A stretch of DNA of 64,000 nt from NCBI GenBank assembly GCA_035604135.1, contig DATNJB010000084.1, positions 34,653 through 98,652 on the forward strand. Reading direction: 5' to 3'. Positions 17,572-26,560 of this stretch are shown here, in pieces (position 1 is the first letter of the stretch; every line of letters starts with the position of its first letter). Origin of the DNA: Poindextera sp035604135 (lineage in GTDB: Bacteria > Pseudomonadota > Alphaproteobacteria > Caulobacterales > Caulobacteraceae). A program made the position numbers and the translations under genes. A model generated the notes under the pieces. It saw only the letters and a list, made by a program, of their open reading frames with translations, was not told the origin of the DNA and searched no databases.

Positions 17572-18450
17572 GTGGCGCGCACTGGGCGACACAAGCGCAG
17601 CGGGAGAGTCGCGGTCGTGGTGACAGCGGCGGCCGTCACGCTTGGCGGCTGCGCGGCGCTCGAGTTCCGCCACGCGCTGTTCGGCGACGGCCAGAACTGC
17701 GACTGGCCGGGCCTCTATGACCCGGCGGCGAGAGCCAACGCCGCTTCGCTCACCACCCTGCCGCTCGACCCGTTCGGCAAGCCGGAGACCGGCTGGGCGA
17801 TCTACGCGCCGGCCGTCGCGCAAGCGACAAAGACGGCGTGCCCGGCCACGACGCCCGCGTTCGCCTGGGCGCTGGCCTACTGGCAGTTCCGGCATGGCCT
17901 GACCCCGCACGGCGCGGTCGATCTGCCGACCTTCGCGGCCATGAAGAACGAATGGCAGCAGAGGCGTCCGTTCGTGCGCCTGCGCGAGAGCGGGGTCTGC
18001 CCGGACCCGCCGACCGCGCTGGCGACGCTGACGCCGGAGGAGAGCCGCGCCGACAAGCCGGTGCAGCTTAGGCCCGACGCGCTGGCGGCGCTCCGGCGGA
18101 TGGTCGCGGCCGCGCGGCGGGAGAACGGCGAGATCGCGGCCGATCCGCCGCTGTTGACCGCCTTCTCCGGTTTCCGCGATCCGGCGGCCGACGCCGCGCG
18201 CTGCGCGGCTGAGCAGAACTGCCAGGGCCTGGTCCGCGCCGAGTGCTCGGCCCACCGGACCGGGCTCGCCGTCGATCTCGACCTGGGCGCAGCGCCCGGG
18301 TTTGCCGCCGATTCTTCGGACGACGCCAACCGGCTCTACCAGACGCAAACGCCCGCCTACCGCTGGCTGGTCGCCAACGCCGGCCGCTTCGGCTTCGTCA
18401 ACTACGTCTACGAGCCCTGGCACTGGGAATGGACCGGCGCTCAGCCCTGA
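17572..18450 (+). CDS. VanY-type D-alanyl-D-alanine carboxypeptidase lipoprotein
   Basis: A 292-residue predicted lipoprotein. The N terminus has arginines, a hydrophobic run and an LGGC lipobox about 26 residues in, so lipidation in the periplasm is likely. The C-terminal 130 residues are a LAS-type peptidase with zinc motif SAHRTGLAVDLD and a distal EPWHWEW, giving the His, Asp and His ligands. Members trim the D-Ala-D-Ala end of peptidoglycan stem peptides. The start is given as GTG at 17572 and is uncertain. Its 3' end overlaps the convergent DUF1801 gene by 53 bases. Confidence 0.82.
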   Translation: MARTGRHKRSGRVAVVVTAAAVTLGGCAALEFRHALFGDGQNCDWPGLYDPAARANAASLTTLPLDPFGKPETGWAIYAPAVAQATKTACPATTPAFAWALAYWQFRHGLTPHGAVDLPTFAAMKNEWQQRRPFVRLRESGVCPDPPTALATLTPEESRADKPVQLRPDALAALRRMVAAARRENGEIAADPPLLTAFSGFRDPAADAARCAAEQNCQGLVRAECSAHRTGLAVDLDLGAAPGFAADSSDDANRLYQTQTPAYRWLVANAGRFGFVNYVYEPWHWEWTGAQP

Positions 18451-18829
18451 GCGCCGCCTTGGCCTTCGCCGCCTGGACCATTTCATCGGCTTTCAACCGC
18501 GCGATGCGCTCGATCAACGCCTCGGGAACCGGCTCGCCGAGCGCGAAGCGGATGGTCCCCTTGCTGCGTCCGTACCGGGACAGGTCCTCGCCCAGCGCCG
18601 CCTCGGCCTGCGCCCCGATCGGATAGAGCGAATAATGCTCCGCCCAGGCCGCGAAAAAGATCGCGATCCGCCCAGCGACCCGGTAGGCGGGGATCTTGTA
18701 GGAGATCACCTCTTCGGCCTCCGGCGGCAGCGCCCCACAGATCGCGGCCCGGACGGTCGTGAGCGCTCGGCGGGCCGCGGGCGGCCGGGCGGCGATGTAG
18801 GCGTCGACGGCGGCGGACGGTTTGGGCAT
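18398..18829 (-). CDS. DUF1801 domain protein
   Basis: A 143-residue protein with the DUF1801 pattern: AVDAYIAARPPAARRALTTVR, then AEEVISYKIPAYRVAGRIAIFFAAWAEHYSLYP, then GTIRFALGEPVPEALIERIARLK. The family is small, cytoplasmic and of unknown biochemical function, with a fold shared with phage- and YdhG-like proteins. The start at 18829 (MPKPSAAVDAY) fits the family start. It is co-directional with the broken GFA gene upstream, 56 bases away, and its last 53 bases overlap the VanY gene on the other strand. Confidence 0.85.
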   Translation of the reverse strand: MPKPSAAVDAYIAARPPAARRALTTVRAAICGALPPEAEEVISYKIPAYRVAGRIAIFFAAWAEHYSLYPIGAQAEAALGEDLSRYGRSKGTIRFALGEPVPEALIERIARLKADEMVQAAKAKAALRAERRSIPSARARRRS

Positions 18830-18885
18830 GCCTTGGTCCTCTTCAGGCAAGGACGCGTCGGCTGGCGAAGGGCCGACAAAGCGCG

Positions 18886-19389
18886 TCAGAACATCGGCTC
18901 GAGGGCGCGGCGCTTCTTCCGCTTCGGCCGCTGCCAAAGCACCCCCGGATAGCCCTTGAGCGGACTGAGCGGTTCGCCCGACCAAGCCCAGTCGGCGCGC
19001 TCGTGCATGAACATGTGGTAGCGCGTGTCGCGGCCGGTGCGCTAGGAGAACAGCGCGCGGGGGATGTTGACCATCTTGGGCGCGCGCGGGCGCTCGTAGG
19101 TCACTGGCGTTCCGCACAGCCGGCAGAAACTGCGCGCCGTCCCCGTCTCGCGATCCTCGTAGCGGCTCAGGGTCCCTGCGCCCTTGAGGATGCGGAAGCG
19201 GCTCTTCCAGCTCCCGACGTAGGTGGCGTAGGCGCAGCCCTGGGCATGGCGGCTCGCCGCCGAGTGGTCGTGCCAGGCCCAAACGGCGGGGACATCGATC
19301 TCGACCACCACCGCGCCGCAGACGCACTGGCCCCTGGCCCGCGACGGCGCGGCCTTACGGACCTTCTGTGGAGTCTCCGGTTGTCGCAT
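18886..19389 (-). pseudogene. GFA-family protein interrupted by an amber codon
   Basis: The frame would encode 167 residues of a GFA-family (glutathione-dependent formaldehyde-activating-like) zinc protein, but codon 116 is TAG (19042-19044). Before it are the GQCVCGAV and FCRLCGTPVTYE zinc-ligand motifs; after it the same frame continues RTGRDTRYHMFMHERADWAW and GEPLSPLKGYPGVLWQRPK, which is the normal end of the family, to a TGA at 18886. A single substitution therefore explains the break. A 115-residue product ending at 19042 might still fold in part, but it lacks the C-terminal third. A sequencing error is the alternative. Confidence 0.85.
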
Positions 19390-19464
19390 GCGGGCCTCGG
19401 GCGATTTGAGCGTGGCGCAAGCCTACCCTAGTGTGGCCGTGGAACCTGTCAGCATCCGGCAGCC

Positions 19465-20106
19465 ATGGTCGACGACCCCAGCGACTTCCGCAGCCAGCGG
19501 CGCGCCGGCATCGCCGCGATCGCGATCGGTGCGGTGGTCGCGGTCGGCCTCTGGATCGCCATCACCGACTACGCGCCGCCGCTCGCCGGCGTGGAGACGC
19601 TGGGCGCGCGGATGCTGTTCACCCTGAAATGCTGGGCGCTCGCCATCCTGTTCTGCCTGGTGAGCGGGGTCGAGGCCGTCGCGCACGAGCGGCTCGTCTC
19701 GCCAGCGTTCGATCCGCTGGCCGGGTTCGAGACCCGCCGTCTCCGCGTCAACAAGCAGTACCTGCAGAACACGCTCGAGCAGTCGGTGGTCTTCACCGCC
19801 GCGATCTTCGGGTTGGCGGCCTATTCACCGAGCGGTCCGGCGATGCGCGCGGTGGTCGCGACGGCCGTCATCTGGGTCGCGGGTCGGTTCACGTTCTGGC
19901 TCGGCTATCACCGAAGCGCGGCGATGCGCGGGCTCGGCGCGCCCAGCATGGCTCTCAGCATGCTGGTGCTGATCTATGTCGGGTGGCGGTTCGGCGATGA
20001 GCTCGCCGGCCCTCCCGGCGGCGCCATTCCGGTCGCCGCGTTCCTCGCCATCGAAGGCGTTCTGTTCTGGGCGACGCGGCCGGCGAAGGGCGGGGACGCC
20101 GCCTAG
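19465..20106 (+). CDS. MAPEG-family membrane protein
   Basis: A 213-residue integral membrane protein with about five hydrophobic segments. The core has NKQYLQNTLEQSVVF and GRFTFWLGYHRSAAMRGLG, which match the conserved loop and helix of MAPEG proteins (membrane-associated eicosanoid and glutathione metabolism). Bacterial members often have glutathione transferase or peroxidase activity toward lipophilic electrophiles, but activity is not proven for this group. Its stop shares a CTAG with the stop of the convergent TPR gene. The start ATG follows the hypothetical promoter region of the GFA gene on the other strand. Confidence 0.83.
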   Translation: MVDDPSDFRSQRRAGIAAIAIGAVVAVGLWIAITDYAPPLAGVETLGARMLFTLKCWALAILFCLVSGVEAVAHERLVSPAFDPLAGFETRRLRVNKQYLQNTLEQSVVFTAAIFGLAAYSPSGPAMRAVVATAVIWVAGRFTFWLGYHRSAAMRGLGAPSMALSMLVLIYVGWRFGDELAGPPGGAIPVAAFLAIEGVLFWATRPAKGGDAA

Positions 20107-20729
20107 CGCTTCGCGCACTGGGCGCGATCGCCCGCCTTGCAGGCCTTGACCGCAGCTTGCCAGGCCGCTTGCGCGGCGGCGGCCTGTGCCTGCTGCGCCT
20201 GCACGCCGGCCTGATAGGCGGCCATCTGGGCGGCGTAGTCCTGGGCGTTCGCCTCTTTCGCCTGTTGATAGGCGGCAAGCTGGGTCTGGTAGCTCGCCTG
20301 GCTGGCCGCGAGCTCGGCGGCCACCGACGCATTGCGCGCGGCGACGGCGGCGTTGAGCGAGCGGTCGGTGTTGATCGTCGGGCCATGCGGCGCCGGCACG
20401 TCGGCATGCTCGGCGTAGTTGCGCACCCGTTCGGCTTCGACATCGCCCGGCTGCATGGCGAGCGCCTGCTTGGCGTCGGCGAGCGCGTCCGCGCTTCGGC
20501 CCAGCAGCAGATAAGCCTGCGCGCGCCGGACGAGCGCGATCTCCTGGTCGGCGGGGCTCAGCATTCGCGAATCCAGCGCCGCGCTCAACAGCCGGACGGC
20601 GGCGCCGTCGTCATGGCGGTTCAGTGCGCCTACCCCATCCGCCAGGTCCGCGACCGGATCGGCGACCGCGGTGGTCGCCAGCAGGGCCGCAACAAAGGCG
20701 GCGGCCGGCGCATAAGCTCTCATCGGCAT
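20103..20729 (-). CDS. Secreted TPR-like protein with Ala/Gln-rich tail
   Basis: A 208-residue predicted periplasmic protein. A signal peptide ends near ALLATTAVADP. Residues 30-105 read as two to three TPR-like helices (AVRLLSAALDSR, EIALVRRAQAYLLLGRSADALADAKQAL). The second half is Ala/Gln/Tyr-rich (YQTQLAAYQQAKEANAQDY) and probably a long helix or coiled coil, ending in CKAGDRAQC, which could form a disulfide. I do not recognise a named family. It lies divergent to the amidohydrolase gene and convergent with the MAPEG gene. Confidence 0.75.
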   Translation of the reverse strand: MPMRAYAPAAAFVAALLATTAVADPVADLADGVGALNRHDDGAAVRLLSAALDSRMLSPADQEIALVRRAQAYLLLGRSADALADAKQALAMQPGDVEAERVRNYAEHADVPAPHGPTINTDRSLNAAVAARNASVAAELAASQASYQTQLAAYQQAKEANAQDYAAQMAAYQAGVQAQQAQAAAAQAAWQAAVKACKAGDRAQCAKR

Positions 20730-20907
20730 TCGTCTTCTTCAGCTCGAGGCTCACACGGCCAACGAGCGTCGCCATGATCGAGGTCAATTTGGCTTCGGTA
20801 TGGCGGCGCCGATCGGTCGCGACACCATCCTCGTCATCTGTTGGATCGCGCCCGTTCGTGGTTCAAAGAGGCAGCGCCAAGCGCGAAGCGATCTCATGGG
20901 GCCGGCT

Positions 20908-22152
20908 ATGACGACGACCGAAACGGTGATCCACGCGGGCGTGCTGCTGGCCGAGCCTGGCCAGCCGGCGAAGCGGGCGCAGAGCATTCGCATTGCGGGC
21001 GGCAGGATCGCCGATATCGCCGACGGCTTCGCCGAGCCGCCGGAGGGCGGGCGGGTCATCGACCTGAAGGACCGCTTCGTCCTGCCCGGCCTGATCGACT
21101 GCCACGTTCACCTGACGATGCAATTCGGCCCCGGCTATCGCATGGCCGCGGTCGAGGACTCCGACCCGAAGATCGGCCTGAACGGCGCCCACCGTGCGCG
21201 GCTCACGCTCGAGGCCGGCTTCACTACCGTGCGCGACGTGGGCGCGCAGAAGCCCGACGTCATCTTCGCGCTGCGCGAAGCGATCGCCGAGGGCAAGATT
21301 CCCGGCCCCCGGGTGCTGTGCGTCGGCTCGATCCTCTCGCCGACCGGCGGGCACGGCCAGGTCTACGGCTTCCGCCGCGACGTCTGCGCCTGCGTCCAAT
21401 CCGGGCTAGGTGTCTGCGACGGCGTCGACGAGTGCCGCAAGGCCGTGCGCCGGCAGGTCGCCATGGGCGCCGACGCGATCAAGATCGTCGCCACCGGCGG
21501 GGTGCTGTCGAACATCGCCGCCGGCATCGACCAGCAGTTCACCGACGAGGAGATCCGCACGCTGGTCGACACCGCCCACCATCTCGGCAAGCGCATTTCC
21601 GCCCACGCCCACGGCACAGCGGGCATTAACGCCGCCCTGAAGGCCGGCATCGACTCGATCGAGCACGGCAGCTTCATGGACGATACGTCGATCAAGCTGT
21701 TCCTCGAGAGGGGCGCGTTCCACACGCCGACGGTGATCGCCGGGATGACGGCGCTGGAGTTCGCCAAGGCCGGCGGGGTGATGCCGCCGGCGCAGGCGGA
21801 GAAGGCGTTCCAGGTCGGCGAGCGGATCCGGACGGCGCTGACGAAGTCGTACCAGGCCGGCGTGAAGATCAGCTTCGGCACCGACATGGGCGTTGGCCCG
21901 CACGGCGAGAACGCACGCGAGTTCGGCTACATGGTCGAGTGCGGCGTGACGCCCGCCGACGCGATCAAGGCCGCGACCGTGACGGCGTCCGAGCTGCTGA
22001 ACATCACCGACCTGACCGGCACGATCGCCGCCGGCAAGTCAGCCGACATCATCGCCGTCGCCGGCGATCCCTTGAGCGATGTCACCGAGCTGCAGCGCGT
22101 CGGCTTCGTCATGGCCCGCGGCGAGGTGGCGAAGGGCCTGGTGGCGGCATGA
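20908..22152 (+). CDS. Amidohydrolase (prolidase/imidazolonepropionase-like)
   Basis: A 414-residue metal-dependent amidohydrolase. The metal site is complete: HxH in LIDCHVHLTM, the likely carboxylated Lys in GADAIKIVATGG, His in ISAHAHGTAG and DSIEHGSFMDD, and Asp in SFGTDMGVG. The N- and C-terminal strands (GGRIADIADGF; GTIAAGKSADIIAVAGDPL) form the composite beta domain. Members of this branch hydrolyse Xaa-Pro dipeptides or related amides. ATG at 20908 (MTTTETVIHAG) is preferred; ATG at 20896 is also possible. The downstream hydrolase overlaps by ATGA, so the two are one operon and may act in sequence. Confidence 0.9.
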   Translation: MTTTETVIHAGVLLAEPGQPAKRAQSIRIAGGRIADIADGFAEPPEGGRVIDLKDRFVLPGLIDCHVHLTMQFGPGYRMAAVEDSDPKIGLNGAHRARLTLEAGFTTVRDVGAQKPDVIFALREAIAEGKIPGPRVLCVGSILSPTGGHGQVYGFRRDVCACVQSGLGVCDGVDECRKAVRRQVAMGADAIKIVATGGVLSNIAAGIDQQFTDEEIRTLVDTAHHLGKRISAHAHGTAGINAALKAGIDSIEHGSFMDDTSIKLFLERGAFHTPTVIAGMTALEFAKAGGVMPPAQAEKAFQVGERIRTALTKSYQAGVKISFGTDMGVGPHGENAREFGYMVECGVTPADAIKAATVTASELLNITDLTGTIAAGKSADIIAVAGDPLSDVTELQRVGFVMARGEVAKGLVAA

Positions 22153-23009
22153 CCAAGGCCTACGCCGAGCACTATCTGGCCACCGCCGACGGGCCTCGGG
22201 TGCACTACCGCGTCTACGAGCCGCAAGGTCAGGCCGCCGGCGCGCCGGCGCTCTGCCTGCCGGGGCTCACGCGCAACGAGCGGGATTTCGAGGAGCTGGC
22301 GCCGATGATCGCCCGCCTCGGGCGCCGCGTGGTCGTGGCAACGCCGCGGGGCCGCGGTCTCTCTGATCCCGACTCCCAGCCCGAGCGCTACGCGCCGCCG
22401 GTCTATGTCGGCGACGTCCTGGCGCTGCTCGACGCGCTGGCGATCGAGCGGGCGGTCTTCATCGGCACCTCCATGGGTGGACTGATGACCATGATCGCTG
22501 CGGCGAGCGCGCCGCAGCGCCTGGCCGGCGCGGTGCTGAACGACGTCGGCCCGGAGATCGACCCGGTTGGGCTCGCGCGCATCCGCTCCTATGCCGGCGT
22601 GCCGAAGACCGCCTCGGCCTGGGCGGAAGCCGGAGCGCTCTGCCGGGACATCAACGGATCGGCGTTTCCGGACGAGGGTGGCGACTTCTGGGAGACGTTC
22701 GCGCGCCGCATCTTCCGCGAAACCGGGCCGGGACGCCTCGAGCTGGACTATGATCCCAGGATCGCCGGGACCGTCGCCGAGGGTCCGGCGCCCGACCTTT
22801 GGCCGCTGTTCGACGCGCTGAAGCCCATCCCCACCCTGGCCATACGCGGTGCGATCTCGGACGTCTTGATGACCTCGACGCTGGCCGAGATGCAGCAGCG
22901 TAAGCCCAACTTGACGACCGCGAGCGTGCCGCGCGTCGGCCACGCGCCGTTCATGACCGAACCCGCCGCCTGGGCCGCGCTGAGCGCCTTCCTGGGCCAG
23001 GTCCCTTAA
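22149..23009 (+). CDS. Alpha/beta hydrolase
   Basis: A 286-residue alpha/beta hydrolase. The oxyanion segment is ALCLPGLTRNERDF, the nucleophile elbow is FIGTSMGGLMTM (Ser in GTSMGG), the acid probably lies near AISDVLM, and the catalytic His is in VPRVGHAPFM near the C terminus. It has no signal peptide, so it is cytoplasmic. The start ATG overlaps the stop of the amidohydrolase as ATGA, which implies coupled expression. Substrates may be esters or lactones; the amidohydrolase partner suggests one catabolic route. The TTAA at its stop is shared with the stop of the convergent gene. Confidence 0.9.
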   Translation: MTKAYAEHYLATADGPRVHYRVYEPQGQAAGAPALCLPGLTRNERDFEELAPMIARLGRRVVVATPRGRGLSDPDSQPERYAPPVYVGDVLALLDALAIERAVFIGTSMGGLMTMIAAASAPQRLAGAVLNDVGPEIDPVGLARIRSYAGVPKTASAWAEAGALCRDINGSAFPDEGGDFWETFARRIFRETGPGRLELDYDPRIAGTVAEGPAPDLWPLFDALKPIPTLAIRGAISDVLMTSTLAEMQQRKPNLTTASVPRVGHAPFMTEPAAWAALSAFLGQVP

Positions 23010-23269
23010 GCCGCGGCCTTACGTAGCGCGCGGCGTCCCTCGAGCGTGAGCACCACCACGGGCGCCCCGCCATCGCGTCGGCGCTGGACGAGGCCGCGGT
23101 CGACGGCGTCTTCCCACACGGTGAGCCTGGGGCACGAGGTGCGCCAGACGTCCATGACCTCGGCATAGGCGCGCGGCTCGGCGTCGAGCCAGTGCAGGAA
23201 GTCGAGGATGAGCGGCTGGATGATGGCGTCCGGGCTTACGCCGGCCGCGCCTGGGGTCTGCATGACCAT
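23006..23269 (-). CDS. Small winged-helix-like protein, unknown function
   Basis: A protein of about 87 residues: a Pro/Ala-rich start, then IIQPLILDFLHWLDAEPRAYAEVMDVWRTSCPRLTVWEDAVDRG and a beta-hairpin-like APVVVLTLEGRRALRK end. The helices followed by a short wing suggest a winged-helix fold, as in many small putative regulators, but no family is recognised. It converges with the hydrolase and shares the TTAA stop. The start may be at 23269 or two codons later; a further in-frame ATG lies at 23284. Confidence 0.65.
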   Translation of the reverse strand: MVMQTPGAAGVSPDAIIQPLILDFLHWLDAEPRAYAEVMDVWRTSCPRLTVWEDAVDRGLVQRRRDGGAPVVVLTLEGRRALRKAAA

Positions 23270-23395
23270 TCTCCTGCGCGCCAACAGACGGGGCGCACAG
23301 GGCCCCGACGCGTCGCTATGCGCCTTGAGCTATTCCCGCGCAGCCGGGTTTGCAAGAGAACCGGGCTGCAGCGCGTCAGCCTAGAGGTCCGAATG

Positions 23396-23477
23396 AACCA
23401 CAGAGGGCACGAAGGACACGAAGAAGAGGCGAGCCCGGTGCAGCCCGCCCATCGTGCCCTTTGTGTCCTTTGTGGTT
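23396..23477. repeat. Palindromic element (copy 2)
   Basis: Left arm 23396-23423 begins AACCACAGAGGGCACGAAGG and right arm 23450-23477 ends CTTTGTGTCCTTTGTGGTT; the reverse complement of one matches the other at most positions. The gap of 26 bases is GC-rich. The element lies between two minus-strand genes. In the + frame the left arm would read NHRGHEGHE, a hallmark of a widespread class of intergenic repeats that is often mis-called as protein. Confidence 0.75.
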
Positions 23478-23512
23478 GAAAAGGACCGCGCCGCCTGGCG
23501 GCGGCATCAGCG

Positions 23513-25027
23513 CTAGATATTCTCCGCCGCCGCGCGGCGGGCGTTGAGCTCGGCCTGGATGGTGGCGTGCTGGGCCTTGGTCAGGCGGTAGCCGATGAAG
23601 ATGAGGACGGCGACCGCCGTGATCGCCGCCGGCCCAGGGCCGAAGAGCAGGCCGAGGTTGCGTATAACCTCGGGACGGATGTGCTTGATCGCGTCGGGCT
23701 GCGAGGCGATCGCGGTCGGGAAGTGGATCAGGTCTAGGCCGATGCCGGCGATCAGGCTGCCCAGGCCCACCGCCGCCTTGGCCGAGAAGTTGAGGCCGGC
23801 GAAATAGAGCCCCTCGCGGCGGGTGCCGAACAGGTGCTCGTGCTCGTCCGCAGCGTCGGCCATGGCCGACTGGAAGGCGATCGAAACCCCCGCGGTGACG
23901 AAGGTGATCGTCGCGGCGTTCAGCATCAGAAGACCGTCGACCAGAGGTCCGGACGCAAGCAGGCCGGCGTTGCGCAGCAGCGGCAGCCAGGCCTGCAGCG
24001 CCGCGAACAGCACCAGGCCCACGATGACCACCGTCCGCTTCTCGAACTTCGGCACCACGACGAGCGAGACGATCGCACCGATGAAGGCGCCGGGCACGGC
24101 CGCGAGCTGCACGATCGGGATCATGCCGGGGGGCAGGTCCCAGAAGAACTTGTAGGCATGCAAGCCAAGCACGCCGGCCACGCCGGCGGCGGTGAAGATC
24201 AGGATCAGGCAGGCGAACAGCGACACGAACGAGCGGTTGCGGAAGATTTCAAGGACGTCCGCCCAGGTGCGGGCGAAGGCGTTGCCACCCCTCGCCTTGA
24301 CCTGGTGCAGGCGCTTCAGCGCCGGGAGCGTCCCGAAGGTCGCGATCACCGCGCCGATCAGGGTGATGGCGCCGAGCGTCCAACCCATCGGCAGATAGGC
24401 GGCGTGGTGGAAGACCTTCGGGCCGTAGAGGAAGAAGCCGGTGCCGAGCAGGATGATCGCCGTCGTCCCGATCGGGGCGACGAGGAAGCGCGCACTGACC
24501 ACGGTGGTCCGTTCGTTGTAGTCGTCGGTCAGCTCGGCCCCCAGGGCGACGTACGGCAGGTTGAAGCAGGAGTGGCAGATGCGCAGCGCGATCGCGACGA
24601 GCGTCACGAAGGCGAAGAGGCCCCATCCGTGCAGGCCCGTCGGTATCGAGAAGATGACGCCAAGCAGGATCGCCAGCGGCAGCGCGGCGGCGAACATGAA
24701 GGGATGCCGGCGCCCGAGGCGGGAGTGGGTATTGTCGGAGAGCGATCCGACGATCGGGTCGACCATGGAATCGATCAGGAGGCCCAGAAAGATGGAAAGG
24801 CCGGCGAGCGAGTTCGGCAATCCGCAGACCGCGGTCACGTAGAAGAACAGGTAGAGGCCGAGCGCGCCGCTCATCACGCTGTCGACCAGCGTGCCGGCGC
24901 CGTAGGCCGAGACCAGCGGCAGGCTCAGCTTGGTGCGGCGAAGCTGGGCCGCCGTCGGGGCCACGGCGGCCGGCGTGGCGGCTGCGGGCGCGGGTTCGGC
25001 GAGCGGCGGCGCGGGTTCGGCTGACAT
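23513..25027 (-). CDS. GPH-type MFS sugar/glycoside symporter
   Basis: A 504-residue membrane transporter with about twelve transmembrane segments. The GPH (glycoside-pentoside-hexuronide:cation symporter) signature lies in DSMVDPIVGSLSDNTHSRLGRRHPFMF, including the Asp that binds the cation and the SRLGRRHP loop. It probably imports a sugar or glycoside with a proton or sodium ion. A cytoplasmic Ala/Pro-rich leader of about 25 residues precedes the first helix. ATG at 25027 (MSAEPAPPLAEP) is chosen; the longer frame to 25150 would add low-complexity sequence. A P450 gene is divergent from it. The GH3 locus at 1-3.5 kb is a possible functional partner but is distant. Confidence 0.88.
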   Translation of the reverse strand: MSAEPAPPLAEPAPAAATPAAVAPTAAQLRRTKLSLPLVSAYGAGTLVDSVMSGALGLYLFFYVTAVCGLPNSLAGLSIFLGLLIDSMVDPIVGSLSDNTHSRLGRRHPFMFAAALPLAILLGVIFSIPTGLHGWGLFAFVTLVAIALRICHSCFNLPYVALGAELTDDYNERTTVVSARFLVAPIGTTAIILLGTGFFLYGPKVFHHAAYLPMGWTLGAITLIGAVIATFGTLPALKRLHQVKARGGNAFARTWADVLEIFRNRSFVSLFACLILIFTAAGVAGVLGLHAYKFFWDLPPGMIPIVQLAAVPGAFIGAIVSLVVVPKFEKRTVVIVGLVLFAALQAWLPLLRNAGLLASGPLVDGLLMLNAATITFVTAGVSIAFQSAMADAADEHEHLFGTRREGLYFAGLNFSAKAAVGLGSLIAGIGLDLIHFPTAIASQPDAIKHIRPEVIRNLGLLFGPGPAAITAVAVLIFIGYRLTKAQHATIQAELNARRAAAENI

Positions 25028-25234
25028 GTGGGTCTTTTTTGCGCCTCCGGCGGGGCCCGCCCCTCGGTGAGGGGTTTTGGGCGTTATGCCACCAGAACCC
25101 GGGGGTGCGCCATGAAGGTTTGGTTCGTGGGCCGAACCGCCGCTGCGCACCGCCGGTCAGCGCCGATTTGACGTACCGCCGGGACGCGGGGATGCTGGTT
25201 CGAACTGCGCCAGCAACGGAAGCTAAGTGACGCC

Positions 25235-26533
25235 ATGAATATCGCCGTGAAGCCAGGGGCCGCTCAGGACCCCGACGTGCGGGCCATCCCGCTCGCCGAG
25301 CTCAATCCGGCTCGGATGGACCGCTTCCAGGCCGACACCATCTGGCCGCTGTTCGCGCGCCTGCGCGCCGAGGACCCGGTCCACTTCACGCCCGAAAGCG
25401 AGTTCGGAGCCTATTGGTCGCTGACCTGCTGGGACGACATCATGGCGGTCGACACCAACCACGAGGCCTTCTCCTCGGCGATCGCGGGCATCTCGCTGCC
25501 GGTAACGGCGAACATGGAGGCGCAGGACAAGGCCTTCGCCGAGCTGGGCGTGCAGCGCCGCAGGGGCGGCGCCGGCTTCATCACCATGGACGAGCCCGAA
25601 CACTCGACCCACCGCAAGGCGGTGAGCCCGACCGTGGCGCCGGCCAACATCACCAAGATGTCGCCGATCGTGCGCGAGCGCTGTGGCCAGATCCTGGACT
25701 CACTGCCGATCGGCACACCGTTCGACTGGGTCGAGCTGGTGTCGAAGGAGCTGACGGCCATGACCCTGGCCACGCTGTTCGACTTCCCGTTCGAGGAGCG
25801 GCGCAAGCTGCCCTTCTGGTCGGACATGTTCATGAACATCCCGGGTCACGGGCCGGTGACGAGCTGGCAGCACAAGGCCGAGGCCGCTCTCGAGTGCTTC
25901 ACCGCCTTCCAAGGTCTCTGGGACGAGCGACTGGACGGCGAGCCGAACAACGACCTGATCTCGATGCTGACCCACAACCCGGAGACACGGGAGATGTCGG
26001 TCGAGCAGTATCAGGGCACCGTGGTGCTGCTGATCGTCGGCGGCAACGACACCACCCGGAACACCATCTCCGGCAGCGTCTACTGGCTGAACAAGTTCCC
26101 CGAGCAGTACGACAAGCTGCGCGCCAATCCGGACCTGGTGACCAATATGGTCTCGGAGACGATTCGCTATCAGACGCCGCTTGCCCACATGAGCCGCATC
26201 GCCACCCGAGACGTCGAGATCGGCGGCAAGACGATCCGAGCCGGCGAGCGGGTGGTGATGTGGTACATCTCGGGCAACCGCGACGAGAGCGTGATCGCCG
26301 ACCCCGACGTCTACGACATCGAGCGCGAGCGGCCGCGCCACCACATGTCGTTCGGGTTCGGCATCCATCGCTGCGTCGGCAACCGCGTCGCGGAGATGCA
26401 GCTGACCATCATCTGGGAGGAGATCCTCAAGCGCTTCCCAGTCATCGAGGTGATCGGCGAGCCTGTGCGCACCTACTCCTCGTTCGTGCACGGCTACGAG
26501 AGCATGCAGGTGGTCATCCCCGCCCGCACCTGA
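25235..26533 (+). CDS. Cytochrome P450
   Basis: A 432-residue soluble bacterial cytochrome P450. The I-helix oxygen-activation motif is VGGNDTTRN, the K-helix ExxR is SETIRYQ, and the haem-binding loop is MSFGFGIHRCVG with the ligand Cys at about residue 380. It inserts oxygen into an organic substrate using electrons from a ferredoxin and reductase, none of which is encoded nearby. The phrase ERPRHHMSFGFGIHRCVGNR is typical of actinobacterial and alphaproteobacterial P450s for terpenes, steroids or fatty acids, so a role in such catabolism is a fair guess. Start ATG at 25235; the MFS gene is divergent. Confidence 0.94.
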   Translation: MNIAVKPGAAQDPDVRAIPLAELNPARMDRFQADTIWPLFARLRAEDPVHFTPESEFGAYWSLTCWDDIMAVDTNHEAFSSAIAGISLPVTANMEAQDKAFAELGVQRRRGGAGFITMDEPEHSTHRKAVSPTVAPANITKMSPIVRERCGQILDSLPIGTPFDWVELVSKELTAMTLATLFDFPFEERRKLPFWSDMFMNIPGHGPVTSWQHKAEAALECFTAFQGLWDERLDGEPNNDLISMLTHNPETREMSVEQYQGTVVLLIVGGNDTTRNTISGSVYWLNKFPEQYDKLRANPDLVTNMVSETIRYQTPLAHMSRIATRDVEIGGKTIRAGERVVMWYISGNRDESVIADPDVYDIERERPRHHMSFGFGIHRCVGNRVAEMQLTIIWEEILKRFPVIEVIGEPVRTYSSFVHGYESMQVVIPART

Positions 26534-26560
26534 CGCGCCGCGCAAGCGGCGCCGTCCCGT

